Assembly (NCBI RefSeq): GCF_008329435.1 | Contig: NZ_NPKN01000001.1 | Coordinates: 496,001 to 560,000, forward strand | From: Rhodanobacter sp. T12-5 | GTDB lineage: Bacteria; Pseudomonadota; Gammaproteobacteria; Xanthomonadales; Rhodanobacteraceae | Direction of reading: 5' to 3' | Length of the DNA: 64,000 nt | Shown: positions 1-7,957 of the stretch, piece after piece | How positions within the stretch are numbered: the first letter of the stretch is position 1 | Layout of the letters: each line of letters opens with the position of its first letter | Made by a program: the position numbers and the translations under genes | Notes under the pieces: generated by a model | Told to the model about the DNA's origin: nothing | The model's input: only the letters and a program-made list of their open reading frames with translations | Database searches by the model: none

Positions 1-350
1 AGTTCCAGGCGATCTTGATCGCCACCGGTTCGGAAGTGGAGCTGGCCATGGAAGCCTCGCGCGCGCTGGCCCAGCAGGGCGTGGCCGTGCGCGTGGTGTC
101 GATGCCGTGCACCGAGGTGTTCGACGCGCAGCCGCTGGAATACCGCGAAGGCGTGCTGCCGCTCTGGTGCCGCGCCCGCGTGGCGGTGGAGGCGGCTACC
201 GCCGACTTCTGGCGCAAGTACGTGGGCCTGGACGGCGAGGTGGTCGGCATGACCACGTTCGGCGCCTCCGCTCCTGCGCCGCAGCTGTTCGAGCACTTCG
301 GTTTCACCGTGGCGCATGTGATCGATGCGGTGAAGCGCACCATCCGCTGA
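1..350 (+). CDS. tkt: Transketolase, C-terminal end (5' truncated by window)
   Basis: The reading frame is open from the first bases of the window and ends in TGA at 348-350, giving about 115 residues. The text [18 protein letters not shown] followed by [15 protein letters not shown] matches the C-terminal (third) domain of bacterial transketolases, which move two-carbon ketol units in the pentose phosphate pathway. The catalytic thiamine-diphosphate domains lie outside the window, so only the family can be supported. The neighbouring pgk gene on the other strand fits the common tkt-(gap)-pgk sugar-phosphate setting of proteobacteria. Confidence 0.93.
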   Translation, partial: FQAILIATGSEVELAMEASRALAQQGVAVRVVSMPCTEVFDAQPLEYREGVLPLWCRARVAVEAATADFWRKYVGLDGEVVGMTTFGASAPAPQLFEHFGFTVAHVIDAVKRTIR

Positions 351-360
351 AACGCGTGTT

Positions 361-449
361 GTTGTAGAAGCCCGCTCGCGGGCGATGCTTTTGCTCTGGA
401 TCTCTCAACCACTAGAGCAAAACATCGCCCGCGAGCGGGCTCCTACGCG
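361..449. repeat. REP-like palindromic repeat pair (copy 1)
   Basis: Two inverted arms, GTAGAAGCCCGCTCGCGGGC at the left and the reverse complement form ending in GGGCTCCTAC at the right, surround a short centre. Similar elements occur at 26774-26860 and 55097-55184. The element lies between the convergent tkt and gph genes, so it may also act as a bidirectional terminator. Confidence 0.8.
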
Positions 450-465
450 ATGCGCGGGCCGAGTA

Positions 466-1101
466 TCAGTCGAGCAGTCCGGCCAGTTCGTCCGGCGTTG
501 CCGCAATGGCGTGGGCGCCGGCCTGTTCCAGTTCCGCACGGCTGCCGAAACCCCAGAGCACACCGAAGCCACGCACGCGGTTGGCGACGGCGCCGTCGAT
601 GTCGAAGTGGCGGTCGCCGATCATCACCGTGTCGGCCGGATCGGCGCCGAAGTCAGCCAGTGCTTCGCCGATCATCGTGGCCTTCTCGCTGTGCGCGCTG
701 TCCGGGTGCGGGCCGTACAGGCGCAGGAACGCATCGCCGAACGGCAGGTGGGCGATGATCGGCGCGGAGTGGCGCTGCGGCTTGCTGGTGACCACGGCGA
801 GCTGATGGCCGGCATCGCGCAGCCGCTCGATCAGCAGCTCGATGCCCGGATAGATCTCGTGCTCGCGCCAGCCGAGCGTGTTGAAGCGCTCGTGGTAGTA
901 CTCCACCGCCGCCTCGATGCGCTCGGCGTCGTTGTCCAGCAGCGGCGCGAAGCTGTGCCGCAGCGGCGGTCCGATCCAGCGGCGCAGTTCCGCATGCGCC
1001 GGCGCCGGCACGTCCAGCCGCGCCAGCGCATGCCTCACGCAGGCGGTGATGCCGTGCTCGGAATCGATCAGGGTGCCGTCGAGGTCGAACAGGCAGAGCA
1101 T
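466..1101 (-). CDS. gph: HAD-family phosphatase, phosphoglycolate phosphatase-like
   Basis: A 211-residue protein starting [15 protein letters not shown], with the HAD nucleophile motif DxDGT at residues 6-10, a cap region, the SKPQ motif II/III area and the late acidic motif GDRHFDIDGA. These features place it in the phosphoglycolate phosphatase (Gph/PGP-like) branch of the haloacid dehalogenase superfamily, which removes 2-phosphoglycolate or related metabolites. Its ATG shares one base with the TAA stop of pgk (TAATG), so the two are translationally coupled and form a pgk-gph operon. The exact substrate is not provable from sequence; other HAD sugar phosphatases look alike. Confidence 0.85.
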   Translation of the reverse strand: MLCLFDLDGTLIDSEHGITACVRHALARLDVPAPAHAELRRWIGPPLRHSFAPLLDNDAERIEAAVEYYHERFNTLGWREHEIYPGIELLIERLRDAGHQLAVVTSKPQRHSAPIIAHLPFGDAFLRLYGPHPDSAHSEKATMIGEALADFGADPADTVMIGDRHFDIDGAVANRVRGFGVLWGFGSRAELEQAGAHAIAATPDELAGLLD

Positions 1102-2285
1102 TACTTCGCGGCTCGCGCCTTCAACGCGGTGACCGCCGGCAGTTCCTTGCCTTCGAGGAACTCCAGGAAGGCACCGCCGCCGGTGGAGATGTACGACACC
1201 TGGTCGGCGATGCCGTACTTGTCGACCGCGGCCAGGGTGTCGCCGCCCCCGGCGATCGAGAACGCGTTTGACGCCGCGATCGCGCGCGCCAGCGTTTCGG
1301 TGCCCCTGCCGAACGCGTCGAACTCGAACACGCCGACCGGGCCGTTCCACACCACCGTGCCGGCCTTGGCGATCAGGGCGGCGTAGAGTTCGGCGGTCTG
1401 CGGACCGATGTCGAGGATCATCTCGTCCGCACCGACCTGGTCGACCGGCTTCACCGTGGCCGGGGCCTGCGCGGAGAATGCCGGCGCCACCACCACGTCG
1501 ACCGGCATCGGCACCTCGGCGCCGCGGCGTTTCGCGTCGGCCAGCACCTTCTTCGCGGCGTCGATCAGGTCCGGCTCGTACAGCGAGTTGCCGACCGAGT
1601 GGCCCATCGCGGCGATGAAGGTGTTGGCGATGCCGCCGCCGACGATCAGCTGGTCGACCTTGCCGATCAGGTTGTCCAGCAGGGTCAGCTTGGTCGACAC
1701 CTTGGAGCCGGCCACGATCGCCAGCAGCGGATGCGCCGGGTATTCCAGCGCCTTGCCGAGCGCATCCAGCTCGGCGCACAGCAACGGGCCGGCGGCGGCG
1801 ACCGGGGCGTACTTGATCACGCCGTGGGTCGAGGCTTGTGCGCGATGCGCGGTGCCGAACGCGTCCATCACGAAGATGTCGCACAGAGCGGCATACTTCT
1901 TCGCCAGCGTGTCGTCGTCCTTGCCCTCGCCGACGTTCATGCGGCAGTTTTCCAGCAGCACCACCTCGCCGGCCGCCACGTCCACGCCGTTGACCAGGTA
2001 GTCGGCCACCAGCCGCACCGGCTGGTCGAGTTTGCTGCTCAGCCACAGCGCCACCGACGCCAGCGAGGATTCGGCGTCGAACTGGCCTTCCTTCGGCCGA
2101 CCCAGGTGCGACATCACCATCACTTTCGCGCCGGCGTCGCGGGCGGCCAGGATCGTCGGGAGGGCGGCGTCGAGGCGCTGGGTCGAGGTGATCTGGCCGT
2201 TGTCGTCGATCGGCACGTTCAGGTCTTCGCGGATCAGCACGCGCTGGTCGCGCAGATCGAGGTCACTCATGCGGATGACGGACAC
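1101..2285 (-). CDS. pgk: Phosphoglycerate kinase
   Basis: A 394-residue protein of the usual bacterial length (about 387-400). It starts [20 protein letters not shown] and carries the family signatures DLNVP, SHLGRP, the [18 protein letters not shown] region, GGGIANTF and the C-terminal [13 protein letters not shown] nucleotide loop. It makes ATP from 1,3-bisphosphoglycerate in glycolysis, or runs in reverse in gluconeogenesis, in the cytoplasm. It is followed by gph with a one-base overlap. The region just upstream (2286-2340) is shared with no other minus-strand gene, so its promoter should lie there; a TTGACG at about 2329-2324 on the minus strand could be a -35 element but the -10 is weak. 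Confidence 0.97.
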   Translation of the reverse strand: MSVIRMSDLDLRDQRVLIREDLNVPIDDNGQITSTQRLDAALPTILAARDAGAKVMVMSHLGRPKEGQFDAESSLASVALWLSSKLDQPVRLVADYLVNGVDVAAGEVVLLENCRMNVGEGKDDDTLAKKYAALCDIFVMDAFGTAHRAQASTHGVIKYAPVAAAGPLLCAELDALGKALEYPAHPLLAIVAGSKVSTKLTLLDNLIGKVDQLIVGGGIANTFIAAMGHSVGNSLYEPDLIDAAKKVLADAKRRGAEVPMPVDVVVAPAFSAQAPATVKPVDQVGADEMILDIGPQTAELYAALIAKAGTVVWNGPVGVFEFDAFGRGTETLARAIAASNAFSIAGGGDTLAAVDKYGIADQVSYISTGGGAFLEFLEGKELPAVTALKARAAK

Positions 2286-2472
2286 GGCGGAACTCCGGTA
2301 ATGGGTAGGGAACGGCCCAGAATGGGCGTCAACCGCTTATTGTCCGGTGGGCGGGGTACCGATGCAAACGCGGCTGAATGACGTAACGCCGCAGGGGGCT
2401 GGGTCGTCACCCATGCGCGTGGCCCGCAACTGTGGCTAAACTGCGGGCTGTCTGTGCTGGGGGGAATGGCTC

Positions 2473-3141
2473 ATGGCTACCGGTTTGGTGCTCTACGGCT
2501 ACTGGCGTTCCAGTGCCGCGTATCGCGTGCGCATCGCGCTGAATCTGAAGGGTCTGGACTACGAGACACGGCCGGTGCACCTGGTGCGTGACGGGGGACA
2601 GCAGCATGCGGCGGATTACCGCGCGCTCAATCCGCAGGAGATGGTGCCGTGCCTCCTCGACGGCGACCGGGTGATTACCCAGTCGCTGGCGATCATCGAA
2701 TACCTCGACGAGATGCATCCGGAACTGGAGACCGCCCTGCTGCCGGTCGATGCGCGCGGCCGCGCACGGGTTCGCGCGATGGCGATGGCGGTGACCTGCG
2801 ACATCCATCCGCTGGGCAACCTGCGCGTGCTGCAGCAGCTCGAAGCACAATTTGGGGCCGACGAAGAACAACGCGCGGCATGGTCGCGGCACTGGATCGC
2901 CACCGGCTTCAAGGCGATCGAGGCAACCCTCTGCGACAACGCCGCGACGGGCCGCTACTGCCACGGCGAGACACCGAGCATGGCCGACGCCTGCCTGATT
3001 CCGCAGGTCTACAACGCACTGCGCTGGAAGCTGCCGATGGACGACTACCCGACCGTATGGCGCGTCTACCAGGCCTGCAATGAGCTGGAGGCGTTCCGGC
3101 GAGCGGCGCCGGAAGCGCAGGCGGATGCGCCGCAGAGCTAG
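2473..3141 (+). CDS. maiA: Maleylacetoacetate isomerase (zeta-class glutathione transferase)
   Basis: A 222-residue protein with a thioredoxin-fold N-terminus containing the zeta-class GST motif SSAAYRVRIALNLKG, the cis-proline segment MVPCLLDGD and QSLAIIEYLDE, then an all-helical C-terminal domain. The family isomerises 4-maleylacetoacetate to fumarylacetoacetate with glutathione in tyrosine breakdown. Bacterial members often read SSCSWRVR or SSAAYRVR at the catalytic serine site. No other tyrosine-degradation gene lies beside it here. It stands alone, transcribed away from pgk. A general GST role cannot be excluded. Confidence 0.88.
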   Translation: MATGLVLYGYWRSSAAYRVRIALNLKGLDYETRPVHLVRDGGQQHAADYRALNPQEMVPCLLDGDRVITQSLAIIEYLDEMHPELETALLPVDARGRARVRAMAMAVTCDIHPLGNLRVLQQLEAQFGADEEQRAAWSRHWIATGFKAIEATLCDNAATGRYCHGETPSMADACLIPQVYNALRWKLPMDDYPTVWRVYQACNELEAFRRAAPEAQADAPQS

Positions 3142-3229
3142 AAGTGGATGAAGAGGAGTGAGACGCGAGAGAGCGGGATGAGGCGGTTGCGCCGTCTCTC
3201 ACTCTTCACTCATCTTCACTCGCTCCCTC
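3142..3229. terminator. Imperfect inverted repeat between convergent maiA and pilU
   Basis: The 88-base gap holds GATGAAGAGGAGTGAGACG and, after a GC-rich centre, the near complement CGTCTCTCACTCTTCACTCATC. The stem is imperfect and purine-rich on one side. Its position between two converging genes suggests a bidirectional terminator; this is inference. Confidence 0.35.
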
Positions 3230-4339
3230 TCAAAACCCCATCCCGTAGGGATCGTTGCCAGCCAGTTCCTCGCTGGCACCGCCTTCGGCCAGCCTGATCT
3301 TCAGCGCCAGGCCGTCGCGCGAGTCGGACTTGTTGAGTGCTTCCTCCAGGTCCACGCGGCCGTCCTTGTACAGGCGGTACAGCGACTGGTCGAACGTCTG
3401 CATGCCTTCCTGCAGGCTGCGATCCATGGCTTCCTTGATCTCGTGGATCTGGCCGCGGCGGATCATGTCGCGGATCAGCGGGGTGTTCAGCAGCACTTCG
3501 GCAGCCGGGATGCGCCGGCCGTCCTTGCCGATCACGAGGCGCTGACTGATCACCGCGCGCAGGTTCAGCGCCAGGTTCATCAGCACGTTCTTGTGCGCCG
3601 ATTCGGGGAAGAAGTTGAGGATGCGCTCCAGCGTCTGGTCGGCATTGTTCGAGTGCAGCGTGGCCAGGCACAGATGGCCGGTTTCGGAGAACGCGATCGC
3701 CGCCTCCATGGTGTCGGTGTCGCGGATCTCGCCGATCATGATCACGTCCGGCGCCTCGCGCATCGCGTTCTTCAGGGCCTCGTGATAGCTGTGCGTGTCC
3801 AGCCCCACCTCGCGCTGGTTGACGATCGACTTCTTGTGCCGGTGCAGGTATTCGATCGGATCCTCGATGGTGAGGATGTGGCCGGGCGTGTGCGAGTTGC
3901 GCTGGTCGATCATCGCCGCCAGCGTGGTCGACTTGCCCGAGCCGGTCGCACCGACCACCAGGATGAGTCCGCGCGGCTCCATGATCAGCTCGCGGAAAAT
4001 GCTCGGCAGCTGCAACTGCTCGATGCTGGGGATCTCGCTCTTGATCGCGCGGATCACCATGCCCACTTCGCCGCGCTGCTTGAAAACGTTGATGCGGAAC
4101 CGGCCTGCTTCCTTCACCGCCAATGCCATGTTCAGCTCGAGATTGCGCTCGAACTGCGGTACCTGGCCCTCGTCCATCAGCGAGTAGGCGATCTTCTTGA
4201 CCATGCCGCCGGGCAGGCCGGTATTCCCCAGCGGATACAGCTTGCCCTCGACCTTGATGTTCACCGGTGCGCCCGTCGTGAGGAACATGTCCGACGCGCC
4301 CTTGTCTACCATGAGCTTGAGGAAGTAACCGATGTCCAC
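3230..4339 (-). CDS. pilU: Type IV pilus retraction ATPase, PilU type
   Basis: A 369-residue PilT/PilU-family ATPase. Walker A GATGSGKST is at about residues 130-138, the aspartate box includes IEDPIEYLH, Walker B is DVIMIGEIRD at about 198-207 and the His box is LATLHSNNA. The length and the AEVLLNTPLIRDMI segment favour PilU over PilT. PilU works with PilT at the inner-membrane base of type IV pili to drive retraction and twitching. The start is GTG at 4339, preceded by AGGGGA. pilT, usually adjacent in Xanthomonas relatives, is not next to it here; the upstream neighbour is a divergent lipoprotein gene. Confidence 0.92.
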   Translation of the reverse strand: MDIGYFLKLMVDKGASDMFLTTGAPVNIKVEGKLYPLGNTGLPGGMVKKIAYSLMDEGQVPQFERNLELNMALAVKEAGRFRINVFKQRGEVGMVIRAIKSEIPSIEQLQLPSIFRELIMEPRGLILVVGATGSGKSTTLAAMIDQRNSHTPGHILTIEDPIEYLHRHKKSIVNQREVGLDTHSYHEALKNAMREAPDVIMIGEIRDTDTMEAAIAFSETGHLCLATLHSNNADQTLERILNFFPESAHKNVLMNLALNLRAVISQRLVIGKDGRRIPAAEVLLNTPLIRDMIRRGQIHEIKEAMDRSLQEGMQTFDQSLYRLYKDGRVDLEEALNKSDSRDGLALKIRLAEGGASEELAGNDPYGMGF

Positions 4340-4424
4340 AAAAAAATCCCCTGTTCTAATGCGCGTTGCAATGATGGATTATGCCTGCCCACAATACGCG
4401 GTGACGCTCCGCGAGGAATGAGTG

Positions 4425-4985
4425 ATGGTGCACATCTTTTCCCCACCGGCTGGGCGCTCCCAGCATATCGGCTGGACACTGTCCGGCTTGACGTTTTTGG
4501 TACTTCTTGTGTTGGGTGGCTGCGCCACGGTGCCGCCCCCCGATGCTTCGATGAATCTGGCCCAGGCACAGCTGCAGGCGGCGCGCGATGCCGGCGCGGC
4601 CGATTATGCGCCGGTCGACCTGGGGTTTGCGCAAGACAAGTTCCAGCAGGCGCAGGCGGCCATGGGCGAGCGCAAGTATGCGGACGCGGCGAACTTGTCC
4701 GAGGAATCCCGCGCCGACGCCGAGCTGGCCGTGGCCAAGGCCAAGCTGGGTGCGGCGCGTGCCCAGATACAGAGCAAGATCCGGGAAAACGACAGTCTGC
4801 GCCGCCAGGATGGCGCGCCGGGCGCATCCAGCGACCAGCCGTTGCCCGCCGCGCAAGACATGCCCGCGCCTGCTTCGACGACTCCGCCCCCGCCGTCGGG
4901 CGCGGGTTTCCAGCCAGTGCCCAGCGATGGTCATCAGCCGTCGGCATTCGATCAGCAACCCGGACCCCAGGGAGGCCAGCCATGA
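4425..4985 (+). CDS. DUF4398-type lipoprotein
   Basis: A 186-residue protein beginning with a hydrophobic segment that ends in a lipobox (LGGC, cysteine at residue 33), so it is probably lipidated and membrane-anchored. The mature part begins ATVPPPDASMNLAQAQLQ and has the alanine-rich heptad-like pattern of DUF4398 proteins, followed by a proline/glutamine-rich tail from about residue 130. An ATG at 4425 is preferred over a GTG at 4422 because it sits 7 bases from AGGA. The stop overlaps the next gene's start as ATGA. DUF4398 proteins often precede OmpA-like envelope proteins, so an outer-envelope structural role is likely but unproven. Confidence 0.75.
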   Translation: MVHIFSPPAGRSQHIGWTLSGLTFLVLLVLGGCATVPPPDASMNLAQAQLQAARDAGAADYAPVDLGFAQDKFQQAQAAMGERKYADAANLSEESRADAELAVAKAKLGAARAQIQSKIRENDSLRRQDGAPGASSDQPLPAAQDMPAPASTTPPPPSGAGFQPVPSDGHQPSAFDQQPGPQGGQP

Positions 4986-5641
4986 AAAGGTTTTCGCTCA
5001 TTCTCGCGCTCGGGCTGACCCTGGCCGGCATCGGGGCCGCTCATGCCCGCCAGGACGATATCGACATCAACCGCCTGACCGGCAGTCTCGACCAGCTCGC
5101 CAACGATCCGGGCATGGGCAGCTATGCACTGGCCGAGCAGGCGCGCGCGCGCGACGCGATCAACCGGTTGGCGCAAGCCGGCTCGCGCGAGCGGGCTCAT
5201 GCCCTGTACCTGGCCGAGCGTCGCGTGGATCTGGCCAAGACCGCCGCCCAGCTGCAGGACGCCCAGGTCAAGTTGAACCAGCTCGATCGCGAGCACGATC
5301 AGATCCTGCTCGCGAACAGCCGGCGCGATGCCGAGACGGCGCGCCGCGAACTGGAGCGCCAGCGCATGCAGTACCAGATGGCACAAGAGGAGACCGCGCG
5401 CCTGCAGCAGCAGGGCCAGGCCTATTCGCAAGCCGCCGAGCAGGCGCGGGCCGAAGCCGAGCAGGCGAAGAAGCTGGCAGCGGCGCAAAGCAAGGTGGCC
5501 CGGGCGGCGCGGCGTGAGGCTGCGCTGGCCGCGCAGGCGGCCAGGGCCATGCGTTCGCAGATGCAGGGTGACAACCCGGCGGCAACCGCTCCGGCCGAAC
5601 CGAAAAAGAAGCCGGTGAAGAAGCATTCGGGCCATCCTTGA
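4982..5641 (+). CDS. Periplasmic coiled-coil protein, DUF4398-like partner
   Basis: A 219-residue protein with a typical signal peptide (MKRFSLILALGLTLAG..., cleavage likely after AHA at residue 22). The mature chain is almost wholly helical and rich in Ala, Gln, Arg and Glu (for example LERQRMQYQMAQEETARLQQ), which predicts a long coiled coil, and it ends in a basic tail KKKPVKKHSGHP. It overlaps the preceding lipoprotein by four bases (ATGA), so the two are co-translated. In related genomes such a protein often carries an OmpA-like peptidoglycan-binding domain after the coiled coil; none is present here. Function unknown. Confidence 0.75.
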   Translation: MKRFSLILALGLTLAGIGAAHARQDDIDINRLTGSLDQLANDPGMGSYALAEQARARDAINRLAQAGSRERAHALYLAERRVDLAKTAAQLQDAQVKLNQLDREHDQILLANSRRDAETARRELERQRMQYQMAQEETARLQQQGQAYSQAAEQARAEAEQAKKLAAAQSKVARAARREAALAAQAARAMRSQMQGDNPAATAPAEPKKKPVKKHSGHP

Positions 5642-5724
5642 ACCCGCGGCGGTTCGCCATGTGTGAGGCGTCGCCACTGCCGCCCGATGGCCACAGGCGG
5701 GTTTGCGGTCAGGCGCGGCGGACA

Positions 5725-5860
5725 ATTGTAAAATGCTGTTTTAACAGGTTTTTTACCGGGGATCTGCCGAGCCACGGCAGGCTTGCACCGCCCTGATCGG
5801 GGGAGTAGGGTCGAAGTCCCGGGAGGCAACTCTGCCCCTCGGGTCACTGACCTGAACCAT
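5725..5860 (+). other. Non-coding leader with possible structured RNA
   Basis: The gap 5642-5993 has no gene. Within it an AT-rich stretch (GACAATTGTAAAATGCTG at about 5731) resembles a promoter. It is followed by potential hairpins: CTGCCGAGCCACGGCAG near 5764-5780, and CCCGGGAGGCA-ACTC-TGCCCCTCGGG near 5818-5843. This could be a long 5' leader of the downstream YdcH-like gene or a separate small RNA. I do not recognise the family. Confidence 0.25.
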
Positions 5861-5993
5861 GCACTCATTCCACGTTCCATTCCTGTCCCCGTCCCGATGT
5901 TCCGGTGTGGGCCGTGGGTGTGCGCATGAGTTCAAACGTCTGCGGGTATCCGCCCATCGGTGCCCGCAAGTCCACTCGCGAGGAGGTCGGATC

Positions 5994-6221
5994 ATGTTTG
6001 AAAACCAGCAGCGTGATGATGTCGAGGCATTGATGAAGAGCGACGCCGAATTTCGCCGGCTCTATCAGCATCACAGGCAACTCGACAGCAAGGTGCACGA
6101 CGCCGATATCGGCGTGCTGCCCATAGACGATGTCACCCTCGCCAGCATGAAGAAGGAGAAACTGCTGGCCAAGGCGCGACTCGAACGCATGTGGGCGGAT
6201 CGGGCGCACCGCATCCACTGA
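5994..6221 (+). CDS. YdcH-like small protein (DUF465)
   Basis: A 75-residue protein, MFENQQRDDVEALMKSDAEF..., with the LYxxHxxLDxKVxxAD and MKKEKLxAKxRLERM pattern of the DUF465/YdcH family. It is predicted to form a short helical hairpin. The ATG at 5994 has a strong Shine-Dalgarno GAGGAGG at 5979-5985; upstream in-frame codons that would lengthen it by 45 residues have no ribosome site and give unrelated low-complexity sequence. The molecular role of this widespread family is not settled. A strong hairpin follows the stop. Confidence 0.85.
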   Translation: MFENQQRDDVEALMKSDAEFRRLYQHHRQLDSKVHDADIGVLPIDDVTLASMKKEKLLAKARLERMWADRAHRIH

Positions 6222-6242
6222 ATTGCTGATTTCATGCAATGA

Positions 6243-6291
6243 GCGGCCCCGGGGCCCTTCCTGATCACATCGGAAGGGTTGCCGGGGCCGC
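6243..6291 (+). terminator. Strong GC-rich hairpin after the ydcH-like gene
   Basis: GCGGCCCCGG plus CCCTTCC pairs with GGAAGGG plus CCGGGGCCGC across a loop near TGATCACATC. There is no T tract downstream, so it may be an imperfect intrinsic terminator or an RNA-stabilising hairpin. Confidence 0.6.
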
Positions 6292-6386
6292 GGCGTTTGC
6301 GGCCGGTGGCCACGCGGCTCGGTTATCATGGCGATCCTGTCGGATTGCCTGCATGGCATGACCGACGTCGTTTGCCAGGAAGCCCC

Positions 6387-7757
6387 ATGACGGTCCACCA
6401 GAGTGTCCTCGAACTGATCGGACGTACCCCGATGGTGCGCGCGCAGCGCCTCGACACCGGGCCGTGCGGGCTGTTCCTCAAGCTCGAAAGCGCCAACCCC
6501 GGCGGCTCGATCAAGGACCGCATCGGCCTGTCGATGATCGAGGGCGCCGAGAAGGATGGCCGCATCCGCCCGGGCGACATCCTGGTCGAAGGGACCGCCG
6601 GCAACACCGGCCTGGGCCTGGCCCTGGTCGCGCAGCAGAAAGGCTACCGGCTGATCCTGGTGGTGCCGGACAAGATGAGCCGCGAGAAGATCTTCAACCT
6701 CAAGGCGATGGGCGCCGAAGTGGTGCTGACCCGTTCCGACGTGGCCAAGGGCCATCCCGAGTACTACCAGGACATGGCCGAGCGGATCGCCCGCGAAACG
6801 CCCGGCGCGTACTTCATCAACCAGTTCGGCAACCCCGACAATCCGGCCGCGCACATCGCCACCACCGGACCGGAGATCCTCGAACAGATGGACGGTCAGG
6901 TCGACGCGATCGTGGTCGGCTGCGGTTCGTCCGGCACGTTGAGCGGCCTGTCGAAATTCTTCGCCGAACACTCGCCGCAGACGGAACTCATCCTGGCCGA
7001 TCCGGTCGGCTCGATCCTTGCGCAGTACATCAACGAAGGCACCCTCTCGACCAAGTCGGCCAGCTGGATGGTCGAAGGCATCGGCGAGGACTTCCTGCCT
7101 TCGATCAGCGACTTCACCCGGGTCAAGAAGGCCTACGCGATCCCCGACAAGGAGAGCTTCCTCACCGCGCGCGAACTGCTGGCGAAGGAAGGCATCCTGG
7201 GCGGCTCGTCCACCGGCACCCTGGTCGCCGCGGCGCTGCGCTACTGCCGCGAGCAGACCAGCCCGAAGCGCGTGGTGACACTGGTCTGCGACACCGGCAA
7301 CAAGTACCTGTCCAAGCTGTACAACGACTACTGGATGCTCGACAACGGCTTCATCGAGCGCGAACAGCACGGCGACCTGCGCGACCTGCTGCTGCGCCCG
7401 TTCGCCCAGCGCGATACCGTGGTGGTTGGTCCGAACGAACTGCTGATCACCGCCTACAACCGCATGAAGCTGTACGACGTATCGCAGTTGCCGGTGATGG
7501 ACGGCCGCAAGCTGGTCGGCATCGTCGACGAGTCCGACGTGCTGCTGCACGTGCACGCCGACGAAACCCGGTTCCGCGATTCGGTATCGAGCGCCATGAT
7601 CACCAGCCTGCAGAAGCTCGATGTGCGTTCGTCGATCGAGTCGCTGCTGCCGGTGTTCGAACGCGGCCACGTGGCCATCGTGATGGACGGGGACGATTTC
7701 CTCGGCCTGATCACCCGCATCGACCTGCTGAACTATTTGCGGCGCAAGGTGAACTGA
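6387..7757 (+). CDS. cbs: Cystathionine beta-synthase with C-terminal CBS domain pair
   Basis: A 456-residue fold-type II PLP enzyme. The PLP lysine lies in GGSIKDR (about residue 43), the substrate loop is GTAGNTG (69-75) and the phosphate loop is GCGSSGT. After about residue 335 come two CBS motifs (DTVVVGPNELLITAYNRM... and ...SVSSAMITSLQKLD... to GLITRIDLLNYL), an architecture typical of cystathionine beta-synthase rather than of short cysteine synthases. It would condense serine and homocysteine to cystathionine in reverse transsulfuration. The matching lyase/synthase-type enzyme is about 23 kb away at 30487. The ATG at 6387 was chosen because homology starts there; it has only a weak ribosome site. 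Confidence 0.88.
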   Translation: MTVHQSVLELIGRTPMVRAQRLDTGPCGLFLKLESANPGGSIKDRIGLSMIEGAEKDGRIRPGDILVEGTAGNTGLGLALVAQQKGYRLILVVPDKMSREKIFNLKAMGAEVVLTRSDVAKGHPEYYQDMAERIARETPGAYFINQFGNPDNPAAHIATTGPEILEQMDGQVDAIVVGCGSSGTLSGLSKFFAEHSPQTELILADPVGSILAQYINEGTLSTKSASWMVEGIGEDFLPSISDFTRVKKAYAIPDKESFLTARELLAKEGILGGSSTGTLVAAALRYCREQTSPKRVVTLVCDTGNKYLSKLYNDYWMLDNGFIEREQHGDLRDLLLRPFAQRDTVVVGPNELLITAYNRMKLYDVSQLPVMDGRKLVGIVDESDVLLHVHADETRFRDSVSSAMITSLQKLDVRSSIESLLPVFERGHVAIVMDGDDFLGLITRIDLLNYLRRKVN

Positions 7758-7827
7758 GAAGAGATCATCCGATCTTCACGGCGGCGCGGCTCGTGTCGTG
7801 TCATCAATGGCCGGTGGGACTTTTTGC

Positions 7828-7845
7828 CCCGTTCTCCTGAGCGGG
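7828..7845 (+). terminator. Small hairpin after cbs
   Basis: CCCGTTC-TCCT-GAGCGGG forms a 7-pair stem (with one G-U) followed by CTTGTTG. It is a plausible weak terminator for cbs. The rest of the 200-base gap to glmS shows no other clear feature. Confidence 0.4.
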
Positions 7846-7957
7846 CTTGTTGAATTGCAGTGCCGAGCCCAAGTGAAAGCCTGCTGCAATCCAGCCTCGC
7901 GAAAATGGCGCTCATGCCGGAGCCCGCCGCTCCGTCTTCATCAAAGGAAGCTCTGCC

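Noticed and set aside
466-2046. A 526-codon minus-strand frame running into pgk
   Set aside because: Only its 3' part is the real gph gene; the upstream part is out of frame with pgk and has no homology.
5859-5993. N-terminal extension of the YdcH-like protein
   Set aside because: The extra residues are low-complexity and unlike the family; a strong ribosome site marks ATG 5994.
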